Origin: CBIHON01 sp966211965
GTDB taxonomy: Bacteria > Pseudomonadota > Gammaproteobacteria > Burkholderiales > Burkholderiaceae_D
DNA length: 32,230 bases
Direction of reading: 5' to 3'
NCBI GenBank assembly: GCA_966211965.1
Contig: CBIHON010000052.1
Location: 1-32,230, forward strand
The notes beneath the pieces were generated by a model, which was not told where the DNA came from, made no database searches, and was given only the letters and a program-made list of their open reading frames with translations. Numbering within the stretch: position 1 is the first letter of the stretch; the number at the start of each line of letters is the position of its first letter. The position numbers and the translations under genes are program-made. This document shows positions 7,335 through 14,501 of the stretch, piece by piece.

Positions 7335-8336
7335 ATGACTTCATCTCCTTTAATGGAACTCCGCTCGGTCTCCAAGCGCTTTGTCAAGCCGCTTGATGTC
7401 GCCGCCAAATTAGGCAATCTGCTTGGCGCCAACATGCAGGAAGAAATCGTTCATGCCGTCGATGGCGTCGATCTCGCGATCATGCCGGGCGAAGTGGTCG
7501 GCCTGGTCGGCGAATCGGGCTGCGGCAAATCGACGCTGGGGCGGATGGCGGTCGGATTGCATGGTTTGAGTTCCGGGGTGCGGGTCTGGAAGGGCGAGCA
7601 GATCGATGCCTTGCCCGAGCGCGAGCGCCGCAAGAAGCAGCTCGGCATGCAAATGATTTTCCAGGATCCCTATGCTTCGCTCAATCCGCGCATGAGAGTG
7701 CTGGACATTGTCGGCGAGGCGCCGCTGGTGCATGGCTTGATCCGCAAGAGCGAGCAAAAGGAATATACCGAGCACATGCTCAATCGCGTCGGCCTGGACA
7801 GTGCGGTGCTCAAGCGCTTTCCTCATCAATTCTCCGGCGGCCAGCGGGCACGGGTCGGGATTGCGCGGGCGCTGGCGCTCAAGCCGGAATTCCTGGTGTG
7901 CGACGAGTCGGTGGCGGCGCTGGATATCTCGATCCAGGCGCAGGTGATCAACCTCTTCATGCAATTGCGTTCCGAGCTGAATCTGACCTACCTGTTCATC
8001 TCGCACGATCTCGGCGTGGTGCAGCACATCGCCGACCGGGTTGTGATCATGTATCTCGGACGCGTGGTCGAGGTGGCTTCTTCCGAGGAAATTTTCAGCA
8101 GGCCGAACCATCCGTATGCGCAGGCCTTGCTGGCGGAAGCGCCCAAGATGGAAGTCAAGAAAAAGACCTTCGTCGCGATCAAGGGCGAGATTCCCTCGCC
8201 CCTGAATCCGCCTGCCGGCTGTCATTTCCATCCGCGCTGCCCGCATGCGACGGCGCGTTGCAGCAGTGAAGTACCGCAGTTGAAAGAGATTGCGCCGATG
8301 CGGTTTTCCGCCTGCCATTTGAACGATCAGCACTAA
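7335..8336 (+). CDS. Peptide ABC transporter ATP-binding protein, DppF-like
   Basis: Second ATPase of the importer, partner of the DppD-like protein. Starting at ATG 7335 (AGAGGA at 7321-7326) it has 333 residues. It contains Walker A GESGCGKS (59-66), signature FSGGQRARVGIARAL and switch ISHDLGVVQHIADR. The Walker B region reads FLVCDESVAALD, where most relatives have DEPVSALD; the catalytic Glu is kept, so activity is expected. The N-terminal part contains the stretch KPLDVAAKLGNLLGANMQEE before the nucleotide domain proper, as usual in DppF-like proteins. The C-terminal Cys-rich oligopeptide extension (GCHFHPRCPHATARC) is present. The reductase gene follows after 8 bases. Confidence 0.92.
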   Translation: MTSSPLMELRSVSKRFVKPLDVAAKLGNLLGANMQEEIVHAVDGVDLAIMPGEVVGLVGESGCGKSTLGRMAVGLHGLSSGVRVWKGEQIDALPERERRKKQLGMQMIFQDPYASLNPRMRVLDIVGEAPLVHGLIRKSEQKEYTEHMLNRVGLDSAVLKRFPHQFSGGQRARVGIARALALKPEFLVCDESVAALDISIQAQVINLFMQLRSELNLTYLFISHDLGVVQHIADRVVIMYLGRVVEVASSEEIFSRPNHPYAQALLAEAPKMEVKKKTFVAIKGEIPSPLNPPAGCHFHPRCPHATARCSSEVPQLKEIAPMRFSACHLNDQH

Positions 8337-8344
8337 GGAATAAA

Positions 8345-9304
8345 ATGAAATACCGCAAACTCGGCGCGACCGATTTGAACGTGTCCGAGATCGCTCTCGG
8401 CTCCTGGCTAACCTATGCCGGCGGCCTTGAGCAAGAGCAAACGACGCGTTGCGTACGGCAGGCATTGGACCTTGGCATCAATTTCCTCGATACCGCAAAT
8501 ATCTATGGCAACGGCGTGGCCGAAACAGTGCTGGGCGAGGCCTTGGCCGACGTGCCGCGCGATGCCTACATACTTGCCACCAAGCTTTTTTACCCGATGT
8601 CGGATACGGATCGCGGCCTGTCCCGCGCGCAGATATTCAAGCAGCTCGACGCTTCGCTGCAGCGCTTGCGCACCGACTACATCGATCTTTATCAATGCCA
8701 TGAGTACGACGAGGCGATCCCGCTGGAAGAGACGATGGAGGCGCTGACCGAGGTCGTGCGCAGCGGCAAGGTGCGTTACATCGGGTTCAGCAACTGGTCG
8801 GCTGAAAATATCAAAGAGGCGCTTGCGCTGTCCGGGTTTGAACGCTTCGTCTCCAGTCAGCCGCAATACTCGATGCTTTGCCGGAAACCGGAAAGCGAGA
8901 TTATTCCGCTATGCCGCGCCAACGATATTTCGCAGATAGTCTGGTCGCCCTTGGCGCAAGGGGTGTTGACCGGCAAATACCTGCCCGGCATGGCGCCGCC
9001 CGCCGACTCACGCGCGGCAAGTCCATTCATGGCAAGATCTTTCCGCGATCATTTGCGCAGCGACCGGGTGCTGGCTGCAGTGCAGGAACTCAAGCCGATC
9101 GCAGCGGCAGCTGGCCTCTCGATGTCGCAACTTGCGCTGGCCTGGATTCTGCGCGAGTCCAACGTCGCTGCCGCCATCATCGGTGCGACCAAGCCGGAGC
9201 AGATCATCGACAATGCCGCTGCTTCCGGTGTGCGCTTGACGGCGGATACGCTGGCGGAAATTGAGCGGGTTCTCGGAAGAATTGATTCATCGCTGCTGCG
9301 ATGA
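8345..9304 (+). CDS. Aldo/keto reductase (voltage-gated K+ channel beta-subunit-like)
   Basis: NADPH-dependent oxidoreductase with a TIM-barrel fold, reducing an unknown aldehyde or ketone in the cytoplasm. It has 319 residues. The catalytic tetrad is visible as Asp49 (FLDTANIYGNG), Tyr54, Lys80 (ATKLFYP) and His119 (YQCHEYD). The C-terminal NADP-binding part contains VWSPLAQGVLTGKY and AAIIGATKPEQ. Its ribosome site AAGGA overlaps the previous stop codon, so it is translationally close-coupled to the transporter ATPase and likely acts on something that transporter brings in. The stop codon lies inside a perfect stem-loop (9279-9312). Family assignment is strong; the physiological substrate is unknown. 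Confidence 0.9.
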   Translation: MKYRKLGATDLNVSEIALGSWLTYAGGLEQEQTTRCVRQALDLGINFLDTANIYGNGVAETVLGEALADVPRDAYILATKLFYPMSDTDRGLSRAQIFKQLDASLQRLRTDYIDLYQCHEYDEAIPLEETMEALTEVVRSGKVRYIGFSNWSAENIKEALALSGFERFVSSQPQYSMLCRKPESEIIPLCRANDISQIVWSPLAQGVLTGKYLPGMAPPADSRAASPFMARSFRDHLRSDRVLAAVQELKPIAAAAGLSMSQLALAWILRESNVAAAIIGATKPEQIIDNAAASGVRLTADTLAEIERVLGRIDSSLLR

Positions 9305-9312
9305 ATCAATTC
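9279..9312. terminator. Perfect 14-bp stem-loop spanning the reductase stop codon
   Basis: GAATTGATTCATCG (9279-9292) and CGATGAATCAATTC (9299-9312) are exact reverse complements around the loop CTGCTG. The TGA stop (9302-9304) is within the right arm. No T run follows on either strand. It marks the convergent junction with the mocR gene and may act as a 3' stabiliser or bidirectional transcription barrier. Confidence 0.55.
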
Positions 9313-9324
9313 GTAGCATGCGCT

Positions 9325-9365
9325 GCGCGCACGAAATTACTTTTTGGTGGTGGAGTCGTGCGCGC
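9325..9365. repeat. Second inverted repeat in the convergent gap
   Basis: GCGCGCACGA (9325-9334) is the exact reverse complement of TCGTGCGCGC (9356-9365), with 21 bases between. Together with the preceding stem-loop it fills the 126-base gap between two convergent genes, consistent with a compound terminator region. The long loop makes its folding uncertain. Confidence 0.45.
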
Positions 9366-9430
9366 GGGGGGCTCTTCGTCGGGCGGGAAGGCAGGTGATG
9401 CATACTACCTGTCGCTTGGAATGCGTACGA

Positions 9431-10849
9431 TCAAAGCCCCCTGAAAAACTCAAACAAAACCGGCACATCCGAATACGCCACGTTAAAGCGGAACCACGGC
9501 AACGCCGGTTTCGATAAATGGAAAAATTCTCCCGGCGCCAGCCAGATTCCCTTTTGCAAGGCACGGTCCGCAATTTCCGTCGCGCTCATGTCGTCGCGTT
9601 CCAGCCTGGCCCAGTAAAACATCCCGCCGCGCGGCGTGGCGAAAGGAATCAAGCCGACCTCCTGCAGCTTGGCAGAAACCTCGGCCTGGGCGGCAAGCAG
9701 CGCCGACGACAGCCGTTCCACGTGCTTGCGGTGATGCCCTTCGGTCAGCGCGGCGTGCACCAGGCGTTCGGTGATTTCCGAACTGGTCAGGGTCAGGATC
9801 ATCTTGGTGCGCACCAGTTCGCGCGCCAGTTCGGCGCTGCACACGATATAGCCGAGCCGCAGCGACGGGGCGATCGTCTTGGAAAAACCGCTGACGTAAA
9901 TGACGCGCTGCAGAGCGTCCAGCGCGGCCAGCATCGGATCGGTCGGTTGTGCCAGCGCGCGCGACAAGTCGTCTTCCAGTACCCAGAATCCGTAGCGCTC
10001 GGCGATCTGCAGTACCCGCATGGCGCAGGCCGGCGTGTAGGTGGTGCCGGTCGGATTTTGCAGGACCGGGTTGGTGAAAAACAGTTTCGGTCGGTGCGTG
10101 CGCGCCAGCAGTTCGAGCGCATCGGTATCCACGCCGCTCGGGATGCGCGGAACTCCAACGATATGGATGTCGGCCAGCCTCAGCATGGCGATCAGGTTGC
10201 AGTAGCCGGGATTTTCCACCACGACCGTGTCGCCGCGTTTGACCAGGGTGCGGATGATCAGGTCCAGCGCCTGTGTGGCGCCGTGGGTGGTCAACACCTG
10301 GTCGCTCGACAGATCGAGCGACCAGCGCTCGAAAGACTTCGCGATGATTTGCCTCAAAGGCGCATAGCCATACGGATGGCCGTAGCCGACTTGCTGCGCG
10401 CCCGGGGCGCGCATGATGTGGCGTTCGGCTTCATGCAAGCCTTTGCCGTCGAGCCATTTGCCGGGCAGCCAGCCGCAGCCGGCCTTGATCGGGACCCGCT
10501 CATCGGCAAACACTTCCGACAGCAGCCAGGCTGAGTCGATTACCGGCTCGGGCCGAACGAAAGGCAATCCGGCCGGCTCGGGTGATTCCCTTTTTGCGAT
10601 GAAAAAGCCGGCGCCGCGGCGTGCCGTCAACAGGCCGCGCGCCACCAGCCTTTCATAGGCATCGACGATGGTCGAGTTGCTGACGCCGTGATCCAGGGCG
10701 AACCGTCGGACCGAGGGCAAGCGCTGGCCGGCGCGCAGTTTCTTGTGCTCGATCAATTGGCGCAGGCCATCGGCGATTTGTTCGACCAATCCTGTTCCGG
10801 CTTGCCGGTCCAGCTTCAGGCGAATTGCGTCGAGCGGTTCTCTGGCCAT
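9431..10849 (-). CDS. MocR-type transcriptional regulator (GntR HTH + aminotransferase-like domain)
   Basis: PLP-dependent transcription factor of the MocR/PdxR branch of the GntR family. Starting at the Met of MAREPLDAIRLKLD (position 10849) it has 472 residues; the frame can be opened 54 bases earlier but the extra residues look non-conserved and fall in the operator region. A winged helix-turn-helix occupies about residues 20-85 (LPSVRRFALDHGVSNSTIVD). A fold-type I aminotransferase domain follows, with the PLP lysine in SGFSKTIAPSLRLGY (Lys324). It is divergent from an omega-amino acid aminotransferase gene, the typical arrangement for a MocR regulator and its target, with dyads between them. 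Likely inducer is an amino acid or an amine-PLP adduct. Direct control of the neighbour is inference. Confidence 0.9.
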   Translation of the reverse strand: MAREPLDAIRLKLDRQAGTGLVEQIADGLRQLIEHKKLRAGQRLPSVRRFALDHGVSNSTIVDAYERLVARGLLTARRGAGFFIAKRESPEPAGLPFVRPEPVIDSAWLLSEVFADERVPIKAGCGWLPGKWLDGKGLHEAERHIMRAPGAQQVGYGHPYGYAPLRQIIAKSFERWSLDLSSDQVLTTHGATQALDLIIRTLVKRGDTVVVENPGYCNLIAMLRLADIHIVGVPRIPSGVDTDALELLARTHRPKLFFTNPVLQNPTGTTYTPACAMRVLQIAERYGFWVLEDDLSRALAQPTDPMLAALDALQRVIYVSGFSKTIAPSLRLGYIVCSAELARELVRTKMILTLTSSEITERLVHAALTEGHHRKHVERLSSALLAAQAEVSAKLQEVGLIPFATPRGGMFYWARLERDDMSATEIADRALQKGIWLAPGEFFHLSKPALPWFRFNVAYSDVPVLFEFFRGL

Positions 10850-10880
10850 GCTGATCTCGTCTTTTTTGTTTGGGTGAGCA

Positions 10881-10945
10881 ATACAGTTTGCTAAATATTG
10901 CAATACACTTTTCCGGTTTAATGGAAACTGTATCTGACAATATTG
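10881..10945. promoter_or_regulatory. Operator-like dyads between mocR and the aminotransferase
   Basis: ATACAGTTT (10881-10889) and AAACTGTAT (10925-10933) are exact inverted repeats 35 bases apart. Between and beside them lie two perfect palindromes, TATTGCAATA (10896-10905) and CAATATTG (10938-10945). The 153-base divergent region is much more AT-rich than its surroundings. Dimeric MocR regulators commonly bind spaced repeats in such divergent promoters, so these are candidate binding sites; no clean -35/-10 pair can be fixed by eye. Confidence 0.45.
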
Positions 10946-11002
10946 ATTGTAGCTGCAATAATCACCACATCCTCACTCCTTCACTCTTTGACGGTGCGCC
11001 CC

Positions 11003-12331
11003 ATGAATACCAAGACCCAAGCCCTTGACCTGTCCGCTTTCTGGATGCCGTTTACCGCCAATCGCCAGTTCAAGGAAGCGCCGCGCCTGTTCGCTTCGGC
11101 CAAGGGCATGTACTACCGTACCGACGACGGCTGCGAGGTGCTCGACGCCACCGCCGGGTTGTGGTGCGTGAATGCCGGTCACTGTCGGGATGAAATCACC
11201 GAGGCGGTGGTGCGCCAGATGTCGACGATGGATTACGCACCTTCATTCCAGATGGGACATCCGCTGGCATTCCAGGCCGCAGGCAAGGTTGCCGAACTGA
11301 TGCCGGCCGGACTGGACCGCATTTTCTTCACCAACTCGGGTTCGGAGTCGGTCGACAGCGCGCTCAAGATCGTGCTGGCCTATCATCGCGCCCGCGGCGA
11401 AGGGCAGCGCACCCGCTTTATCGGACGCGAGCGCGGTTATCACGGGGTCGGTTTCGGCGGCATTTCAGTCGGCGGGATTTCCCCCAATCGCAAGGCTTTT
11501 TCCGCCAACCTGATCGCCGGCGTCGATCACCTGCCGCATACGCTCAATATCGCCGAAGCCGGCTTCAGCCGGGGCCAGCCGCAGTGGGGTGCCCATTTGG
11601 CCGATGAATTGGAGCGCTTGGTCACCTTGCACGACGCGTCGACCATTGCCGCCGTGATCGTCGAGCCGCTGGCGGGATCGACCGGCGTATTGATTCCGCC
11701 CAAGGGCTATCTGGAACGCTTGCGCGCCTTGTGCGACAAGCATGGCTTGCTGTTGATTTTCGATGAGGTGATTACTGGCTTCGGACGGCTCGGCGCGGCG
11801 ACGGCGAGCGAATATTTCGGCGTAACGCCAGACCTCATCACGCTGGCCAAAGGTATCAATAATGCGGCGATTCCGATGGGTGCGGTGGCGGTGAAGCGTG
11901 CGATCCACGATGCCGTGATTGCTGCCGGGGCGCCGGGCGCGATCGAGCTGTTCCACGGTTATACCTACTCGGCCCATCCGGTCGCCGCGGCGTCGGCGAT
12001 CGCCGCGATCGATCTCTACCGCAGCGAGAAATTGTTTGCGCGTGCCGGACAATTGGCGCCGCAGTTTGAAGACGCGGCACACTCCTTGGCCGATGCGCCG
12101 CACGTCAAGGATATCCGCAACCTCGGCCTGGTTGCCGGTATCGAGCTGGAGCCGCGCCCTGGGGCGCCCGGGGCGCGCGCCTATGAAGTGTTCTTGAAGT
12201 GCTTCGAGAAGGGTGTGCTGGTCCGTTATACCGGCGACATCCTGGCATTTTCGCCACCGCTGATTGTGCAGGCGGAGCAGATTGCGCGTATCTTCGACAC
12301 GGTGGGCGAGGCCCTGCGCGAAGTGAAGTAG
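11003..12331 (+). CDS. Omega-amino acid:pyruvate aminotransferase (beta-alanine-pyruvate type)
   Basis: Class III PLP-dependent transaminase that moves the amino group of an omega-amino acid such as beta-alanine, or of a related amine, to pyruvate. From ATG 11003 it has 442 residues and begins MNTKTQALDLSAFWMPFTAN, the characteristic N terminus of this enzyme; the frame opening at 10943 adds 20 residues without family likeness. Visible motifs are NSGSESVDSALK (111-122), the PLP-contacting LLIFDEVITGFGR (250-262, Asp254) and the Schiff-base lysine in LITLAKGINN (Lys283). Divergent MocR regulator and dyads suggest induction by its substrate. Unlike many Burkholderiales loci, no malonate-semialdehyde dehydrogenase gene follows; the next gene is convergent. 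Exact amine specificity is not readable. Confidence 0.92.
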   Translation: MNTKTQALDLSAFWMPFTANRQFKEAPRLFASAKGMYYRTDDGCEVLDATAGLWCVNAGHCRDEITEAVVRQMSTMDYAPSFQMGHPLAFQAAGKVAELMPAGLDRIFFTNSGSESVDSALKIVLAYHRARGEGQRTRFIGRERGYHGVGFGGISVGGISPNRKAFSANLIAGVDHLPHTLNIAEAGFSRGQPQWGAHLADELERLVTLHDASTIAAVIVEPLAGSTGVLIPPKGYLERLRALCDKHGLLLIFDEVITGFGRLGAATASEYFGVTPDLITLAKGINNAAIPMGAVAVKRAIHDAVIAAGAPGAIELFHGYTYSAHPVAAASAIAAIDLYRSEKLFARAGQLAPQFEDAAHSLADAPHVKDIRNLGLVAGIELEPRPGAPGARAYEVFLKCFEKGVLVRYTGDILAFSPPLIVQAEQIARIFDTVGEALREVK

Positions 12332-12343
12332 CACCGCGCAGGG
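12312..12343. terminator. Hairpin spanning the aminotransferase stop codon
   Basis: CCCTGCGCG (12312-12320) and CGCGCAGGG (12335-12343) are perfect complements with a 14-base loop that contains the TAG stop (12329-12331). The facing gene ends at 12365, so the hairpin marks a convergent junction. There is no T tract. Confidence 0.45.
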
Positions 12344-12364
12344 TCGCATTCCGGTCAAGTCCGA

Positions 12365-13324
12365 TTACTCGGGAAACATGCTTAACTTGTCGGTCGGAAA
12401 ACGCAGCAAATCGCGCATCAGGTAATTCATCGGCATATCGAAGTTGAGATGCTTCGGCGGTATCGGTTTTTCGAACCACTTCGAATACAAGGCCGCGAAT
12501 TCGCCATTGCTGATCATGCCGGCGATCTGCAGATCGGCGAATTTCTTGAGTTCGGCATCCTCGGCGCGAAACATGATCGCGAGCGGTTCGATGGTGAGGA
12601 ATTTGTTGACGATCGCATAGTTGGACGGCCTGCCAGCAGAGGAGCGCAGGCTGTACAGCACGACGTCGTCCTGCAGGAATGCGTCTACTTTTTGCGCTTC
12701 CAATAATTCAAATGCCTCTGCGCGATTGCTGATTTCGATATAGCGCAGCCGCAGCGAACGGTTTTCGTCTTCCTTGCGCAACTGTGCCGTTCCGGTGGTG
12801 TTTTTGACGACGGCGACGGCGCGCTCTCTCAGATCGCCGGTATCATGGATTTTGGAAGCGCTGTGCACCAGCAGGCGCGTGCCGGTGATGAAGTAGGGGA
12901 TCGAGAAGGCAAATCCCAGCTTTTCGCGCCGCTCGCGGGTATTCGTCGTATTGCCGCATTCGAGATCGATCTTGTCCTGCTTTAATGCGTCGAAACGGTT
13001 TTGCCCGTCGGCTTGCACGAATTTGATTTCCATCCTGGGCAGCTTCAATTCCTGCTGCAGCTTGACGGCGATACGCTGGCAGATTTCAACGGCATAGCCG
13101 ATAGGGGTTTCCGTGCCGGGCACAAGGTAGGAAAACGGTACGGCGCTGGAACGATAACCAATGCGCAGTTCCCCGCCGGCGCGCAGCTTTTGAAGCGTGC
13201 TTTCGCTCGCTTTGGCCAAGGGCGGAGCCGAACATAATCCGGTCAGCAAACAAAGAGACGCTGCACGCAGCAGAGCTGCACCGTATTGCGGACTGCATTT
13301 TTTTGCTACCAGATCGTTTTGCAT
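12365..13324 (-). CDS. Polar amino acid ABC transporter binding protein (SBP_bac_3, GltI-like)
   Basis: Periplasmic receptor of the glutamate/aspartate type. It has 319 residues. The N terminus has a hydrophobic signal segment (AALLRAASLCLLTGLCSA) with likely cleavage near residue 39 (LAKA|SE). The mature protein shows the family pattern LRIGYRSSAVPFSYL, PIGYAVEICQRIAVKL, DLECGNTTNTRERREKLGFA and KNTTGTAQLRKEDE. A good ribosome site (GAGGGGAGAAAAC) precedes ATG 13324. No permease or ATPase gene lies nearby, so it is an orphan receptor that must dock on a transporter encoded elsewhere, or serve in sensing. A 116-residue unknown gene lies 35 bases upstream in the same direction. The ligand type is a family-level guess. 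Confidence 0.87.
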   Translation of the reverse strand: MQNDLVAKKCSPQYGAALLRAASLCLLTGLCSAPPLAKASESTLQKLRAGGELRIGYRSSAVPFSYLVPGTETPIGYAVEICQRIAVKLQQELKLPRMEIKFVQADGQNRFDALKQDKIDLECGNTTNTRERREKLGFAFSIPYFITGTRLLVHSASKIHDTGDLRERAVAVVKNTTGTAQLRKEDENRSLRLRYIEISNRAEAFELLEAQKVDAFLQDDVVLYSLRSSAGRPSNYAIVNKFLTIEPLAIMFRAEDAELKKFADLQIAGMISNGEFAALYSKWFEKPIPPKHLNFDMPMNYLMRDLLRFPTDKLSMFPE

Positions 13325-13359
13325 GGTTTTCTCCCCTCTTATCCGGCATCAGGCCGGTG

Positions 13360-13710
13360 CTATGCCGCTTCAGCAGTCATGTCATGCAGACATTGTAGCC
13401 CCATGCGCATGTTTGCCTCATTCGGCCTAAATGAAAAACGTACCCAACTGTCGTCGACGTGCTGAATCGCACGGGTCCGGCCGGAATTGAGATCGAGATA
13501 GTGGCCGGGAACCGTCATGGTTCTCTTTTGCAGGCGTGCCCGGAAAAACGCTTTCGCCGTCCTCAAAGAAGAATGCAGGCGATCAAGCCGGCCCCACCGG
13601 GAAAGCGTACCGTTTCCTGCCGCCGTCACCTCGTGGACCACGTGGATGACATCCATGTAAGGACCGGGACGCACGAGGGAAGAGGCGGTAAAAGAATTTG
13701 TTTGGTTCAT
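13360..13710 (-). CDS. Hypothetical protein of 116 residues
   Basis: I do not recognise this protein. The frame encodes 116 residues beginning MNQTNSFTASSLVRPGPYMD. It has no signal peptide or membrane helix. It is moderately basic in the middle (LHSSLRTAKAFFRARLQKR), with a possible small beta-rich C-terminal part (DDSWVRFSFRPNEANMRMGL). Composition is protein-like, and it lies 35 bases ahead of the orphan binding-protein gene in the same direction, divergent from lrp, which favours a real gene. The ribosome site before ATG 13710 is poor; an internal start at 13656 is possible. A 100-residue frame on the opposite strand (13459-13761) is the less likely alternative. Confidence 0.45.
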   Translation of the reverse strand: MNQTNSFTASSLVRPGPYMDVIHVVHEVTAAGNGTLSRWGRLDRLHSSLRTAKAFFRARLQKRTMTVPGHYLDLNSGRTRAIQHVDDSWVRFSFRPNEANMRMGLQCLHDMTAEAA

Positions 13711-13793
13711 GACGGTTGCAGATTATGGGACAGGAGGGGCGCCAAATGTTTTCTCCGATAAACATCATCTTAATTGCATCGAGCGAGAATTGG

Positions 13794-13822
13794 TTTCCAA
13801 ATGTTGGTGCGCTATGTATAAT
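13794..13822 (+). promoter_or_regulatory. Candidate sigma70 promoter of the lrp-type gene
   Basis: TTTCCA (13794-13799), a 17-base spacer, and a perfect TATAAT (13817-13822) lie about 50 bases before the start codon. The -10 box is immediately followed by the AT-rich motif at 13825-13841, where a bound regulator would block transcription, suggesting autorepression. Confidence 0.6.
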
Positions 13823-13824
13823 TT

Positions 13825-13841
13825 TTGGAAAAATATTCTAC
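13825..13841 (+). promoter_or_regulatory. Putative Lrp-type operator
   Basis: TTGGAAAAATATTCTAC lies just downstream of the TATAAT box and matches the motif at 203-219 in 14 of 17 positions. An inverted half (TTTCCAA, 13794-13800) overlaps the -35 region. Lrp family members usually regulate themselves through such AT-rich imperfect dyads. Binding is inferred from position and recurrence only. Confidence 0.45.
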
Positions 13842-13870
13842 GAAATAAAATTTATTAAAAAGGGGATGCC

Positions 13871-14335
13871 ATGGATAAGAAGGATATTGAAATTCTCTCC
13901 TTGCTGCAAAAGGATGCCTCGATTGCGTTGGGCGACTTGGCCAAAGCCGTCAACCTGTCTTCCACACCCTGCTGGCGCAGGGTGCAAAAGCTGCACGACG
14001 AGGGCATCATCAAGCAGCAGGTCGTGCTGTGCGACCCGACGCGACTTAACCTCGGTCTGACCGCTTTCGTCGCCCTCAAGACCAGCAAGCACAACGAGGA
14101 ATGGATGCACCGTTTCATCAGCGGCGCACGCGACATCCCGGAGATCGTGGAAATCTATCGCATGAGCGGCGAGATCGATTATTTGCTCAAGGTGCTGGTG
14201 CCGGACATCGCCGGTTATGACAAGGTGTACAAGAAGCTGGTGAAGGTGGCTGATCTGCAGGACGTCAGTTCCAGCTTTGCGATGGAGGTGGTCAAGAGTA
14301 CGACGGCGCTGCCGTTGGATTACGTCAAATTGTAG
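13871..14335 (+). CDS. Lrp/AsnC family transcriptional regulator
   Basis: Feast/famine-type regulator, normally an octamer or dimer that responds to amino acids. It has 154 residues from ATG 13871 with AAAAAGGGG at 13857-13865. The N-terminal helix-turn-helix covers about residues 1-60 (DKKDIEILSLLQKDASIALG, then LAKAVNLSSTPCWRRVQKL). The C-terminal RAM ligand-binding domain covers about 65-145, with the family pattern PEIVEIYRMSGEIDYLLKVL. The length equals the family norm. It is divergent from a 116-residue unknown and an orphan amino acid receptor gene, which are its most likely targets together with itself. A weak hairpin follows the stop (14346-14363). Effector amino acid unknown. Confidence 0.93.
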   Translation: MDKKDIEILSLLQKDASIALGDLAKAVNLSSTPCWRRVQKLHDEGIIKQQVVLCDPTRLNLGLTAFVALKTSKHNEEWMHRFISGARDIPEIVEIYRMSGEIDYLLKVLVPDIAGYDKVYKKLVKVADLQDVSSSFAMEVVKSTTALPLDYVKL

Positions 14336-14345
14336 AGGCTTGCAT

Positions 14346-14363
14346 GGCTTTCGGCGTGAAGCC
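14346..14363 (+). terminator. Weak hairpin downstream of the lrp-type gene
   Basis: GGCTTT-CGGCGT-GAAGCC forms a 6-bp stem with one G-U pair, 11 bases after the stop. It is enclosed in a wider pair GCATGG (14342-14347)/CCATGC (14390-14395) that is followed by TTTTG. It may be a terminator, but evidence is modest. Confidence 0.3.
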
Positions 14364-14501
14364 GGAGGGCGCGAAACCTGGCGAATATTCCATGCTTTTG
14401 ATAGACGTACCGATCGGGCCGGGGCTCGGAACATTATCGAGATTCAAGCATCGAATTTGCACCCTTATCTTTATCTGAATCTGCATATTAACGAGGAAGA
14501 T

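Noticed and set aside
7899..7934. DESVAALD in place of DEPVSALD in the DppF-like ATPase as an inactivating change
   Set aside because: The catalytic Glu and the Asp are kept; Pro-to-Ser and Ser-to-Ala changes at these positions are tolerated in related ATPases.
9518..10534. 338-residue plus-strand frame opposite the MocR gene
   Set aside because: Composition dominated by Arg, Gln and Gly with no recognisable fold; the minus strand encodes a full MocR protein.
13459..13761. 100-residue plus-strand frame opposite the 116-residue unknown
   Set aside because: High in Arg, His and Cys, with no ribosome site; the minus-strand alternative has better composition and operon context. Kept only as the fallback.
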